Assembly (NCBI RefSeq): GCF_002914525.1
Contig: NZ_LODW01000059.1
Span: 62,001 to 126,000, forward strand
Length of the DNA: 64,000 nt
Reading direction: 5' to 3'
From: Rhizobium hidalgonense
Lineage (GTDB): Bacteria > Pseudomonadota > Alphaproteobacteria > Rhizobiales > Rhizobiaceae
Below are positions 8,318 through 16,406 of the stretch, piece by piece. Under the pieces are notes generated by a model. It made no database searches. It was given only the letters and a program-made list of their open reading frames with translations, and was not told the DNA's origin. The stretch's first letter is position 1. Each line of letters begins with the position of its first letter. A program made the translations under genes and the position numbers.

Positions 8318-8377
8318 AAAGAGAGATCGCTCTCTTTTATATTGCATAGAGAGTTATTGCTCTCTACTGATAGAGAG
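8318..8377. promoter_or_regulatory. TetR operators: repeated GAGAG/CTCTC dyads
   Basis: Two inverted repeats and a half-site fill the TetR-tautomerase gap: AAAGAGAG-ATCG-CTCTCTTT at 8318-8337, TAGAGAG-TTATTG-CTCTCTA at 8347-8366 and TAGAGAG at 8371-8377. The spacing on one DNA stretch suggests cooperative binding of the divergently encoded TetR protein over both promoters. Confidence 0.8.
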
Positions 8378-8424
8378 CGTTCGGTACATATTGCATCCGG
8401 ACATGTTGAAAACAAGGAGAGACC

Positions 8425-8847
8425 ATGCCCATCACATTGACCATACCGGAAGGCCTGCTGTCCCCTAGCGCGCAAGCGGAGGCCTTTGCAGGGCTGACGG
8501 AGGCCGTCCTCGAGGTCTCCGGCCTCGATGGAAATGCGTTCATGACTTCGAATGTTGTCGGCTCGATCAACGTGCTTCCCAAAGAGCACGTGCTTGTGGC
8601 AGGGAAACCAGCGCAGGCAGCGTTCGTGGAACTGAAACTGCCCGAAATCGCCCTGGCGACGCCGGAAACGAAGAGAGCGTTTATCGAGAAGGCAACGGAC
8701 GTCGTCGAACGCGCTGCGGCCGGGCGGCTCCGGCGCGAAAACATCTGGTCGAACATTGTTTATGCGCCCGAGGGAGCTTGGGGGATTGCCGGCCGCAGCT
8801 ACAGCAATGCTGACCTGGTAAGCGCCATCACGGGGTCAGTTGCCTAG
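8425..8847 (+). CDS. Tautomerase-superfamily protein
   Basis: The 140-residue product begins Met-Pro-Ile, so after Met removal it would expose the catalytic Pro1 of the tautomerase (4-OT/cis-CaaD) superfamily. A second half contains ENIWSNIVYAPEGAWGIAGR, matching the second beta-alpha-beta unit of fused-type tautomerases of about 140-150 residues. The native substrate is unknown. The start has a GGAGA ribosome site (AAGGAGAGACC). It heads a two-gene unit with the VOC gene under TetR-type control. Confidence 0.75.
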   Translation: MPITLTIPEGLLSPSAQAEAFAGLTEAVLEVSGLDGNAFMTSNVVGSINVLPKEHVLVAGKPAQAAFVELKLPEIALATPETKRAFIEKATDVVERAAAGRLRRENIWSNIVYAPEGAWGIAGRSYSNADLVSAITGSVA

Positions 8848-8906
8848 ACGGTTGGACATCGGGAAAAGCCGGGCCAGAAGGCCCGGCAACTATAGGAATT
8901 TGATGT

Positions 8907-9302
8907 ATGCAATTGGCCAACTATCTCTTCTTCACCACCCAGTGTGAGGCTGCGTTAGCCTTCTATACGGAATGCGGCCTTGGTCGGACAACGATTTTGA
9001 TGCGCCACGGAGATCACGGCATTCCACTCGCCAGCGAGGAAATGAAGAGTAAGGTGATGCATGCCCGTTTCGAGGGACCGGGCATTTTGTTCTTCGCCTC
9101 GGACAATGACGACGCAGAGCCGATGAGAGGCTCTGCCCATATTCTCCTCCTGGACGATCGTGGCCGGACTAACGATCTGTTTGCGAAGCTAGCGGCTGGC
9201 GGCAAGGTGACGACGCCTCTCGCGATGCAGCCTTGGGGGAGCTACTATGGGAAGCTCACGGATAGGTACGGGGTTCAGTGGATGTTGGATTGCAAAGTCT
9301 AG
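8907..9302 (+). CDS. VOC-fold (PhnB/glyoxalase-like) protein
   Basis: The 131-residue protein has the PhnB-like arrangement: an N-terminal NYLFFTTQCEAALAFYTECG, an aromatic-rich centre (ILFFASDNDDAEPM) and a C-terminal PWGSYYGKLTDRYGVQWMLD, where the last Gly-x-x-W and D positions are typical. The canonical His/Glu metal ligands of glyoxalase are not all present, so an enzymatic role is uncertain. It lies 60 bp after the tautomerase on the same strand and ends immediately before the recombinase remnant. Confidence 0.75.
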   Translation: MQLANYLFFTTQCEAALAFYTECGLGRTTILMRHGDHGIPLASEEMKSKVMHARFEGPGILFFASDNDDAEPMRGSAHILLLDDRGRTNDLFAKLAAGGKVTTPLAMQPWGSYYGKLTDRYGVQWMLDCKV

Positions 9303-9790
9303 AGCGATAGCGCTGGACGATGCTGGTCACCGTATTCTTGCCGATGCCAAGGTCGCGCGCAACCCAACGGTAGCTGCGGCCTTCAGTAATCAACGCCACG
9401 ACTTTCGGTGCGAGCCGGTCTGATTTAGGGCGTTCGCCGGGTTGCGGCCAAGCCTTTTACCCGCGCCTTCGCTGCAGCAAGCCCGGATTCATCCGCTCAC
9501 TGATAAGGTCACGCTCAAACTCGGCAATGCCAGAGGAAATGTTGCGAGCATGCGGCCATGGGGCGACGAGAGATCGAACGCCATTCCGTTCATGGTAATG
9601 GCCGAGACTTTCCCACCTCCAGTTCGCGAAGGGTGTGGAGCAGATCCACTGTGGAGCGGCCCCAGCGAAAAAGCTCTGTGACCAGCAGCGCGTCAGTCTG
9701 GCGCGCGGCTTGAAGCGGTTGGCGCGTGCCGCACGATGTCTCCAGCGATCTCGCAGGATACCGTCGGCAGCGCTATCGCATCGACACTTG
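9303..9790 (-). pseudogene. Serine recombinase/resolvase remnant, several frameshifts
   Basis: Read on the minus strand in shifting frames this DNA encodes most of a resolvase/invertase-type serine recombinase: TDALLVTELFRWGRST, then SAITMNGMAFDLSSPHGRML, then GIAEFERDLISERMNPG, then PGERPKSDRLAPKVVALI and the C-terminal HTH RWVARDLGIGKNTVTSIVQR. At least three frame changes (near 9606, 9535 and 9455) and in-frame stops separate these blocks, and the N-terminal catalytic part beyond about 9720 is barely recognisable. It is a dead recombinase, probably from a Tn3-like or integrative element. The left edge abuts the VOC gene stop. Confidence 0.8.
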
Positions 9791-9870
9791 TCGTTGCCTC
9801 CCGCATCACATTCTACGGGAACGATGAGAATTCAAACTCCAAGCTTGACACCCAACTTTGCTCGATGTGA

Positions 9871-9884
9871 TGGTATGCCATAAT
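9871..9884. promoter_or_regulatory. Putative GntR operator, site B, with upstream -35-like box
   Basis: TGGTATGCCATAAT follows a TTGACA at 9845-9850. It is a near copy of sites A (6780) and C (9968). The TTGACACCC of this segment recurs at 9951, suggesting a duplicated promoter/operator unit in front of the 10,007 gene. Confidence 0.55.
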
Positions 9885-9950
9885 CAATAATATAAGGCGG
9901 CATCATATGAACTGGGCCGGATCTCGACCTGCGTCTCAGCAGAAAGAAAC

Positions 9951-9982
9951 TTGACACCCATATATTATGGTATACCATAATA
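9951..9982 (+). promoter_or_regulatory. Promoter and perfect palindromic operator (site C) of the catabolic cluster
   Basis: TTGACA at 9951-9956 is followed by a perfect 20-bp palindrome, TATTATGGTATACCATAATA (9963-9982), which covers the expected -10 (CATAAT at 9976, 19-bp spacing). Binding of a dimeric repressor here would block transcription of the gene at 10,007. The central TGGTATACCA core is the classic FCD-GntR half-site pair. Confidence 0.75.
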
Positions 9983-10006
9983 CGGAATAGAGAGACGAGG
10001 TGTTCC

Positions 10007-10609
10007 ATGGCCATTCAAATTCGCAAGACGGGACTGCAGATCGAAACGACGCTGATTGAGGGCGGCAAGGCCGCGGCGGTGCCGCTGAAGCTGTTCACCG
10101 CCTTCGCGGTGGTGAACAATCCCTGGGCGGGACTTGGCTTTGTCGAGAACCTCAAGCCGGAAATCCATGCGGCGGCTCCCATTCTTGGCGAATTGCTGAC
10201 CAAGATGATCATCGATGCGGTCGGGTCCGGCGAGGCTGTCGAAGCCTATGGAAAGGCTGCCGTCGTCGGCCTGAATGGCGAGATCGAACATGCCTCTGCG
10301 CTCATCCACACGCTGCGCTTCGGCAATTTTTATCGCCATGCCGTCGGCGCCAAGTCCTATCTCGCCTTCTGCAACACCCGCGGTCCTGCCAATGCACCGA
10401 TCATGATCCCGCTGATGGACAAGAATGACGAAGGCCGCCGTTCGCACTACCTGACCATCCAGACCTCGATCCCCGACGCGCCTGCCGCAGACGAGATCGT
10501 CGTCGCTCTCGGCGCTTCGGTCGGCGGACGTCCTCACCACCGCATTGGCGACCGCTACCAGGATCTGAAGGACCTGGGGCAGGACGTCGCCAATCCTGCG
10601 GGCGTTTGA
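10007..10609 (+). CDS. AA_synth (PF06684-type) family protein
   Basis: The 200-residue protein resembles the 'amino acid synthesis' family (PF06684): IRKTGLQIETTLIEGG near the start, FAVVNNPWAG, GKAAVVGLNGEIEHASA, and HPLxD-like DKNDEGRRSHYL. Its biochemical function is not established despite the name; members usually sit in catabolic operons. It is the first gene after the operator/promoter unit and precedes the hydrolase by 15 bp. No signal peptide is present. Confidence 0.75.
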   Translation: MAIQIRKTGLQIETTLIEGGKAAAVPLKLFTAFAVVNNPWAGLGFVENLKPEIHAAAPILGELLTKMIIDAVGSGEAVEAYGKAAVVGLNGEIEHASALIHTLRFGNFYRHAVGAKSYLAFCNTRGPANAPIMIPLMDKNDEGRRSHYLTIQTSIPDAPAADEIVVALGASVGGRPHHRIGDRYQDLKDLGQDVANPAGV

Positions 10610-10624
10610 GGGAGCGCGTCTGAG

Positions 10625-11470
10625 ATGCTGACAGCCGGATCGACGACGGGCACCGCTGCAGCAAAGAGCGCCGCCGCTGACTTGACCCGAAAGAAGACCG
10701 CAGGCGGAACGGCCTATCACGAGGCCGGCAGCGGTGAGCCGCTGGTTCTGATCCACGGCGTCGGCATGCGGCTCGAAGCCTGGGCTCCGCAGATCGCATT
10801 TCTGTCGGCCGGCCATCGTGTCATCGCCGTCGACATGCCGGGCCATGGCGAGAGTGCAAAACTGCCGGCGGGCAGCCGCCTCGAGGAGTTCGTCGCCTGG
10901 TTCGGGCGGTTTCTCGACGAGATGGCGATCGACGCGGCAAATGTTGCCGGCCACTCGATGGGCGCGCTGGTATCGGGAGGGGCGGCGGCGACGTTCGGCG
11001 AACGGATCAGACGTGTCGCCTACCTCAACGGCGTCTACAGGCGCGACCGGCAAGCAAAGGCCGCCGTGCTCGCACGGGCCGCGGCCATTCCGGTTACAGG
11101 CGTGGACAAGGAAGGTCCCTTGGCGCGCTGGTTCGGTGACGATCCCGATAGCGTCGTTGCGCGTGAATTGACACGGAAATGGCTCAACCTCGTCGATCCC
11201 CAGGGGTATGCTGTCGCTTACGCCGCCTTTGCCGGCGGAGACGAGACTTATGCCGATCGCTGGAAGGACGTCCAAGGTCCGGCCCTGTTCCTGACGGGGT
11301 CCGATGACCCGAATTCGACGCCCTTGATGGCAGAGCAAATGGCGGCGCTCGCGCCGAAGGGCTGGGCCCGTATCGTGGAAGGGCATCGTCACATGGTGAA
11401 CCTGACCGCGCCTGATCTCGTCAATTCGCTGCTCGCTGAGTGGCTATCGTTCGGGGAGGATGGACGATGA
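10625..11470 (+). CDS. Alpha/beta hydrolase
   Basis: The 281-residue cytoplasmic hydrolase has the oxyanion segment LVLIHGVGMRLEAW, the DMPGHGES strand-turn and the nucleophile elbow GHSMG with Ser111. A late acid (TGSDDPNST) and a terminal His (EGHRHMVNL) complete the triad. In this cluster it could open an ester, lactone or N-formyl/amide bond made by the oxygenase and dehydrogenase. Its TGA overlaps the ATG of the flavin reductase gene (ATGA at 11,467), so the two are translationally coupled. The first 22 residues are a low-complexity Ala/Thr extension. Confidence 0.85.
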   Translation: MLTAGSTTGTAAAKSAAADLTRKKTAGGTAYHEAGSGEPLVLIHGVGMRLEAWAPQIAFLSAGHRVIAVDMPGHGESAKLPAGSRLEEFVAWFGRFLDEMAIDAANVAGHSMGALVSGGAAATFGERIRRVAYLNGVYRRDRQAKAAVLARAAAIPVTGVDKEGPLARWFGDDPDSVVARELTRKWLNLVDPQGYAVAYAAFAGGDETYADRWKDVQGPALFLTGSDDPNSTPLMAEQMAALAPKGWARIVEGHRHMVNLTAPDLVNSLLAEWLSFGEDGR

Positions 11471-12402
11471 CAATGCAGACTGTCGACCCAAGAGCATTGC
11501 GAGATGCATTCGGGGCTTTTCCGACCGGCGTGACTGTCGTCACCGCCTGCGACGGGGATGGAAATCCGATCGGCTTCACCGCGAACTCCTTCACATCGGT
11601 CTCGCTCAATCCACCCTTGCTGCTCGTATGCCTTGCCAAGACCTCGCGCAATTTCGCCGTCATGACCGGCGCGGACCATTTCGCGATCAACGTGCTGTCG
11701 GAAACGCAGAAAGACGTGTCGAACACCTTTGCCCGACCGGTCGAACACCGGTTTGCGGCGGTCGAATGGGCCAAGGGATCGGCAGGCTGCCCGGTCTTCT
11801 CGAATGTGGCGGCCTGGTTCGAATGCGCCATGGAAGAGGTCATCGAGGCCGGCGACCACGTCATCCTGATGGGACGCATCGAATCCTTCGACAATAGCGG
11901 CCGCAATGGCCTCGGTTATGCCCGTGGCGGTTATTTCACCCCGACGCTCGCAAGCAAGGCGGTTTCCGCCGCAAGCGAAGGCAATATCGAACTTGCAGCC
12001 GTCGTTGAACGCCGCGGCGAGGTTCTGCTCCTCGGCGACGATGTGCTCTCCCTCCCAAGCATCGACGCCCATGACGGCAATCCGACCGAGGCGCTGGAAA
12101 AATATCTGGAGACGCTTACCGGGCTGAAGGTCAGCATCGGCTTTCTCTATTCGGTCTACGAGGGCAAGAGCGACGGCAAGCAGCACATTGTCTATCACGC
12201 CGTTGCCGGGGATGGCGAGCCTGCCGGCGGCAGGTTTGTAAAACCTGACGCACTGGCTGCGGCAAAGTTCAAGACCAGCTCGACCGCCGATATCGTCAAC
12301 CGTTTCGCGATGGAAAGCTCGATCGGCAATTTCGGCGTCTATTTCGGTGACGAGACCGGCGGCAAAGTTCATCCCATTCCAGCCAAGGGCGCAAAAGCAT
12401 GA
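11467..12402 (+). CDS. Flavin reductase with a C-terminal extension domain
   Basis: Residues 1 to about 160 form an FMN/FAD reductase of the HpaC type (FGAFPTGVTVVTACD, GFTANSFTSVSLNPPLLLVC, a GYFTP end), which supplies reduced flavin to a two-component monooxygenase. Standard members stop near 165-190 residues; this one is 311. The additional 150 residues (ELAAVVERRGEVLLLGDD ... KHIVYHAV-like, QHIVYHAVAGD) look like a Nudix-type beta-alpha layout but lack the catalytic Nudix box, so the extra domain is probably regulatory or docking. Start ATG 11,467 is chosen for its overlap with the upstream stop; the LLM gene start overlaps its own stop at 12,399-12,402. Confidence 0.85.
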   Translation: MTMQTVDPRALRDAFGAFPTGVTVVTACDGDGNPIGFTANSFTSVSLNPPLLLVCLAKTSRNFAVMTGADHFAINVLSETQKDVSNTFARPVEHRFAAVEWAKGSAGCPVFSNVAAWFECAMEEVIEAGDHVILMGRIESFDNSGRNGLGYARGGYFTPTLASKAVSAASEGNIELAAVVERRGEVLLLGDDVLSLPSIDAHDGNPTEALEKYLETLTGLKVSIGFLYSVYEGKSDGKQHIVYHAVAGDGEPAGGRFVKPDALAAAKFKTSSTADIVNRFAMESSIGNFGVYFGDETGGKVHPIPAKGAKA

Positions 12403-13439
12403 AGTTCTCCCTCTTCGTCCATATGGAACGGCTCGACGCCAGCCAGAGCCATAAGAGCCTTTACGACGAATTTGTCGCGCTCTGCGAGATCGCCGACAAG
12501 GGCGGCATGCATGCGATCTGGACGGGTGAGCACCATGGCATGGATTTCACCATTGCCCCCAACCCGTTCGTGACCATTGCCGATCTGGCGCGCCGCACAT
12601 CGCGGGCAAGGCTCGGCACGGGAACGGTGATCGCTCCCTTCTGGCATCCGATCAAGCTTGCCGGCGAAGCTGCCATGACCGACATCATCTGCGACGGCAG
12701 GCTCGATATCGGCATTGCGCGCGGCGCCTATTCCTTCGAATACGAGCGCCTGCTGCCCGGCCTCGACGCCTGGGGTGCCGGCCAGCGCATGCGTGAGCTC
12801 ATCCCGGCGGTCAAGGGCATATGGGCCGGCGACTACGCCCATGACGGAGAGTTCTTCAAGTTCCCCGCGACGACGTCTGCGCCGAAGCCGCTGCAGCAGC
12901 CGAACCCGCCGATCTGGGTTGCCGCACGCGATCCGAACTCGCATGAATTTGCCGTCGCCAACGGCTGCAACGTTCAGGTCACGCCGCTTTGGCAGGGTGA
13001 CGACGAGGTCCAGTCGCTGATGGAGCGCTTCAACGATGCTTGCGCCAAGAATCCCGATGTCGAGCGGCCGAAGATCATGCTGCTGCGCCACACCTATGTC
13101 GGCTCTTCTGAAGAAGACGTTGCCCAGGCGGCCCATGAACTCAGCGTTTACTACAACTACTTCTTCGCCTGGTTCAAGAATGAGAAGCCGGTGACCCAAG
13201 GGCTGATCGAACGGATCCCGGACGAGCAGATCCAAGCGAACGCGATGCTCTCAGATCAGGTCATGCGCACCAACAATGTCGTTGGCGACGCCGAGACCGT
13301 CATCAGCAGGCTCAAGGCCTATGAAGCCCTCGGCTACGACGAATATTCCTTCTGGATCGACACCGGCATGAGCTTCGAGCGCAAGAAGGCGTCGCTCGAA
13401 CGTTTCATCACCGAAGTCATGCCGGCATTTCAGGAGTAG
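12399..13439 (+). CDS. LLM-class (luciferase-like) flavin-dependent monooxygenase
   Basis: The 346-residue TIM-barrel oxygenase belongs to the bacterial-luciferase-like group: an N-terminal KFSLFVHMERLD strand, EIADKGGMHAIWTGEHHG, DLARRTSRARLGTGTVIAPFWHP and DGRLDIGIARGAYSFEYERL. It would use FMNH2 from the reductase encoded by the 4-bp-overlapping upstream gene, giving a complete two-component system. Related two-component LLM enzymes oxygenate small substrates, including opening of pyridine-type rings. The substrate is not evident from sequence, but the neighbouring dehydrogenases and importer suggest a nitrogenous compound. Confidence 0.88.
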   Translation: MKFSLFVHMERLDASQSHKSLYDEFVALCEIADKGGMHAIWTGEHHGMDFTIAPNPFVTIADLARRTSRARLGTGTVIAPFWHPIKLAGEAAMTDIICDGRLDIGIARGAYSFEYERLLPGLDAWGAGQRMRELIPAVKGIWAGDYAHDGEFFKFPATTSAPKPLQQPNPPIWVAARDPNSHEFAVANGCNVQVTPLWQGDDEVQSLMERFNDACAKNPDVERPKIMLLRHTYVGSSEEDVAQAAHELSVYYNYFFAWFKNEKPVTQGLIERIPDEQIQANAMLSDQVMRTNNVVGDAETVISRLKAYEALGYDEYSFWIDTGMSFERKKASLERFITEVMPAFQE

Positions 13440-13443
13440 GACC

Positions 13444-14907
13444 ATGCGGCCTTTCCAGCATTATATCGACGGCGAATTCTCGGATGGCGAAGCCTCCTAC
13501 CCGAGCATCGATCCCGCGACCGGCGCGGTCTGGGCTGAAATGCCGGAAGCGCGTGAAGGGGATGTCGATCGGGCGGTCAACGCTGCCGACAGGGCACTTT
13601 ACGAAGGCGCCTGGCCGAAAATGACGGCCACGCAGCGCGGCAAGCTGCTCTATAAGCTCGCCGACCTCGTTGCCGCCAATGCGCAGGTGCTCGCGGAGCT
13701 GGAAACGCGCGACACCGGCAAGATCATCCGCGAAACATCCGCGCAGATCGCCTATGTCGCCGAGTACTATCGCTACTATGCCGGCATCTCAGACAAGATC
13801 GAAGGCGCCTATCTGCCGATCGACAAGCCCGACATGGATGTCTGGCTGCGCCGCGAGCCGATTGGCGTCGTTGCCATGGTCGTGCCATGGAACAGCCAGC
13901 TCTTCCTGTCCGCGGTCAAGATCGGCCCGGCGGTTGCGGCCGGTTGCACCATGGTGGTCAAGGCCTCGGAAGATGGTCCGGCGCCGCTGCTCGAATTCGC
14001 CCGCCTCGTGCACGAAGCGGGCTTTCCCGCTGGCGTCGTCAACATCATCACCGGTTTCGGCGCCTCCTGCGGTGCGGCCCTCGGCCGTCACCCGAAGGTC
14101 GCCCACGTCGCCTTCACCGGCGGTCCCGAGACCGCCCGGCACGTCGTTCGCAACTCGGCCGAAAACCTCGCTTCGACATCGCTGGAACTCGGCGGCAAGT
14201 CGCCTTTCATCGTCTTTGCCGATGCCGACCTCGAAAGTGCTGCCAACGCTCAGGTCGCCGGCATCTTCGCCGCAACGGGACAAAGCTGCGTTGCCGGATC
14301 GCGGCTGATCGTCGAACGCAGCATCAAGGACAAATTTGTCGCGCTGCTGCGTGAGAAGGCGGAGGCGATCCGGATCGGCGCGCCGCTCGATATGGCGACC
14401 GAAGTGGGCCCGCTTGCCACCAGGCGCCAGCAGGACAATATCGGCGCCCTCGTCGAGAGGTCGATCGAAAGCGGCGCCCGTCTCGTCACCGGCGGGCGCA
14501 AGATCGACGGCGAAGGCTTTTACTTCGCGCCGACGATTCTCGATTGCGACGATGTCGCCTCGCCCTCGCTGATCGAGGAATTCTTCGGCCCGGTCCTCTC
14601 CGTCGTGTCCTTCGAGACCGAGGCCGAGGCGCTGCGGCTTGCCAACGACACCCGCTACGGCCTGGCCTCCGGCGTTTTCACCCAGAACCTCACCCGGGCG
14701 CACCGGCTGATGAAGAGCATTCGCGCCGGCATCGTCTGGGTCAACACCTACCGCGCCGTATCGCCGATCGCGCCCTTTGGCGGCTTCGGCCTGTCGGGCC
14801 ACGGCAGGGAAGGCGGCATGGCCGCAGCCCTCGACTATACCCGCACCAAGACGATCTGGCTGAGGACCTCCGACGATCCGATCCCCGATCCCTTCGTGAT
14901 GAGGTGA
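13444..14907 (+). CDS. NAD(P)-dependent aldehyde dehydrogenase
   Basis: The 487-residue ALDH carries the usual hallmarks: PWNSQLFLSAVKIGPAVAAG, VAFTGGPETARHV, Glu248 in LELGGKSPF, nucleophile Cys282 in GQSCVAGSR and EEFFGPVLSVV. It oxidises an aldehyde to a carboxylate in the cytoplasm. It begins 4 bp after the LLM gene, so the aldehyde is probably the oxygenase product or a derivative. It differs from the second dehydrogenase (19,165), implying two different aldehyde oxidations in one pathway. Confidence 0.9.
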   Translation: MRPFQHYIDGEFSDGEASYPSIDPATGAVWAEMPEAREGDVDRAVNAADRALYEGAWPKMTATQRGKLLYKLADLVAANAQVLAELETRDTGKIIRETSAQIAYVAEYYRYYAGISDKIEGAYLPIDKPDMDVWLRREPIGVVAMVVPWNSQLFLSAVKIGPAVAAGCTMVVKASEDGPAPLLEFARLVHEAGFPAGVVNIITGFGASCGAALGRHPKVAHVAFTGGPETARHVVRNSAENLASTSLELGGKSPFIVFADADLESAANAQVAGIFAATGQSCVAGSRLIVERSIKDKFVALLREKAEAIRIGAPLDMATEVGPLATRRQQDNIGALVERSIESGARLVTGGRKIDGEGFYFAPTILDCDDVASPSLIEEFFGPVLSVVSFETEAEALRLANDTRYGLASGVFTQNLTRAHRLMKSIRAGIVWVNTYRAVSPIAPFGGFGLSGHGREGGMAAALDYTRTKTIWLRTSDDPIPDPFVMR

Positions 14908-14912
14908 CGCCG

Positions 14913-15236
14913 ATGTTTTACGAAATCCGCACCTATCGGCTGAAGAACGGCACGATCCCGCAATATCTCAAGGTCGTCGAGGAAGAAGGAATCGAGATCC
15001 AGAAGAGCCATCTCGGCCGGCTCGTCGGCTACTTCTTCTCGGAGATCGGGACGATCAACGAGATCGTCCACATCTGGGCCTTCACAAGCTTGGACGACCG
15101 GGAGGCAAGGCGCCAGCGGCTTCTGGCCGATCCCCGATGGCAGGCCTTCCTGCCAAAGATTCGCGATCTCATCGAGGTGGCGGAAAACAAGATTATGAAG
15201 CCGGCAAGCTTTTCTCCCAGGGGCGAGGCGCACTGA
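14913..15236 (+). CDS. NIPSNAP-family protein
   Basis: This 107-residue protein is a single dimeric alpha-beta-barrel domain of the NIPSNAP family (FYEIRTYRLKNGTIPQYL, then GRLVGYFFSEIGTINEIVHI, and an RQRLLADPRWQAFLPKI helix). These domains often accompany catabolic oxygenase clusters, but their reaction is generally unknown. I start it at ATG 14,913, where the homologous fold begins; the ORF extends upstream only as a shadow inside the ALDH gene. Confidence 0.85.
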   Translation: MFYEIRTYRLKNGTIPQYLKVVEEEGIEIQKSHLGRLVGYFFSEIGTINEIVHIWAFTSLDDREARRQRLLADPRWQAFLPKIRDLIEVAENKIMKPASFSPRGEAH

Positions 15237-15285
15237 CGGCATAAGGCATAACCCGTAGGACAAACCAAAACAGGGATAAGGGAAC

Positions 15286-16296
15286 ATGAAAACGACATTT
15301 GCATTCGCGGCGGTTGCCGCATTCGTTGCGGTCTCCGCGCCGGCCAAAGCCGACAACATGGTCTTCTCCAGCTGGGGTGGGACGACCCAGGACGCGCAGA
15401 AGGCGGCATGGGCGAGCCCGTTCACCGAAAAGTCCGGCATCACCGTCGTTCAGGACGGCCCGACCGACTACGGCAAGCTCAAGGCCATGGTCGAGGCCGG
15501 CGAAGTCACCTGGGACGTCGTCGACGTCGAAGGCGATTATGCCGCCCAGGCCGGAAAGAACGGCCAGCTCGAGAAGCTCGACTTCTCCGTCATCGACAAA
15601 TCCAAGCTCGACCCGCGCTTCGTCACCGACTATTCGGTCGGGAGCTTCTATTATTCCTTCGTCATCGGCTGCAATGCCGACGCCGTTAAAGCCTGCCCGA
15701 AGACATGGGCGGACCTGTTCGACACAGCGAAATTCCCGGGCAAGCGCACATTCTACAAGTGGTCGGCTCCCGGCGTGATCGAAGCGGCGCTGCTTGCCGA
15801 CGGCGTGGCTGCCGACAAGCTCTATCCGCTGGATCTGGACCGTGCTTTCAAGAAGCTCGACACGATCAAGTCCGATATCATCTGGTGGTCGGGCGGCGCC
15901 CAGTCGCAACAGCTCCTGGCATCCGCCGAAGCGCCCTTCGGCAGCGTCTGGAACGGCCGCATGACGGCGCTTGCTGCGACCGGCATCAAGGTCGAAACCT
16001 CCTGGGAACAGAACATCACCGCCGCCGATGCGCTCGTCGTGCCGAAGGGTTCGGCGAATGTCGACGCTGCGATGAAGTTCATTGCACTGGCGACCTCGGC
16101 CGAACCGCAGGCAGCCCTGGCAAAAGCCACCGGCTATGCGCCGATCAACGTCGATTCGGCCAAGCTGATGGACCCGGAAACGGCCAAGACCCTGCCGGAC
16201 CAGCAGACCGCAAGCCAGGTCAACGCCGATATGAACTACTGGGCTGATAACCGCGATGCCATTGGCGAGAAGTGGTACGCTTGGCAGGCGAAATAA
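15286..16296 (+). CDS. Polyamine-type ABC transporter periplasmic binding protein
   Basis: The 336-residue protein has a Sec signal peptide (first 21 residues, ending APAKA-D) and the PotD/PotF-like fold: NMVFSSWGGTTQDAQ, VTWDVVDVEGDY, TWADLFDTAKFPGKR, IIWWSGGAQSQQLL and SVWNGRM. Such proteins bind polyamines, but this subgroup also binds other cationic or aminated small molecules. It follows the enzyme genes on the same strand by 50 bp, with AAGGG upstream of the ATG, suggesting it imports the pathway substrate. It is paralogous to the binding protein at 26,087 (shared WGGxYxK/Q, WDVVDIE/VE and KKLDTIK segments). Confidence 0.88.
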   Translation: MKTTFAFAAVAAFVAVSAPAKADNMVFSSWGGTTQDAQKAAWASPFTEKSGITVVQDGPTDYGKLKAMVEAGEVTWDVVDVEGDYAAQAGKNGQLEKLDFSVIDKSKLDPRFVTDYSVGSFYYSFVIGCNADAVKACPKTWADLFDTAKFPGKRTFYKWSAPGVIEAALLADGVAADKLYPLDLDRAFKKLDTIKSDIIWWSGGAQSQQLLASAEAPFGSVWNGRMTALAATGIKVETSWEQNITAADALVVPKGSANVDAAMKFIALATSAEPQAALAKATGYAPINVDSAKLMDPETAKTLPDQQTASQVNADMNYWADNRDAIGEKWYAWQAK

Positions 16297-16316
16297 GACT
16301 GAAGCTTAAGATCAAC

Positions 16317-16341
16317 GGGCACGGCGAAGGTCGCCGTGCCC
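16317..16341 (+). promoter_or_regulatory. Intercistronic hairpin after the binding-protein gene
   Basis: A perfect 11-bp stem, GGGCACGGCGA (16,317-16,327) with 16,331-16,341, closed by an AGG loop, lies 20 bp after the binding-protein stop. No T-run follows. It probably stabilises the upstream mRNA and lowers expression of the permease genes. Confidence 0.8.
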
Positions 16342-16406
16342 CGCAGCGCCAGTGCCAATCGGTTGCACCCCCGGCGCCCGCGGATTGACGGGTGGGAAGG
16401 ACTGTC

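Noticed and set aside
9965..11392. 475-residue antisense ORF over the AA_synth and hydrolase genes
   Set aside because: High-GC shadow frame; the plus-strand genes have family motifs and ribosome sites.
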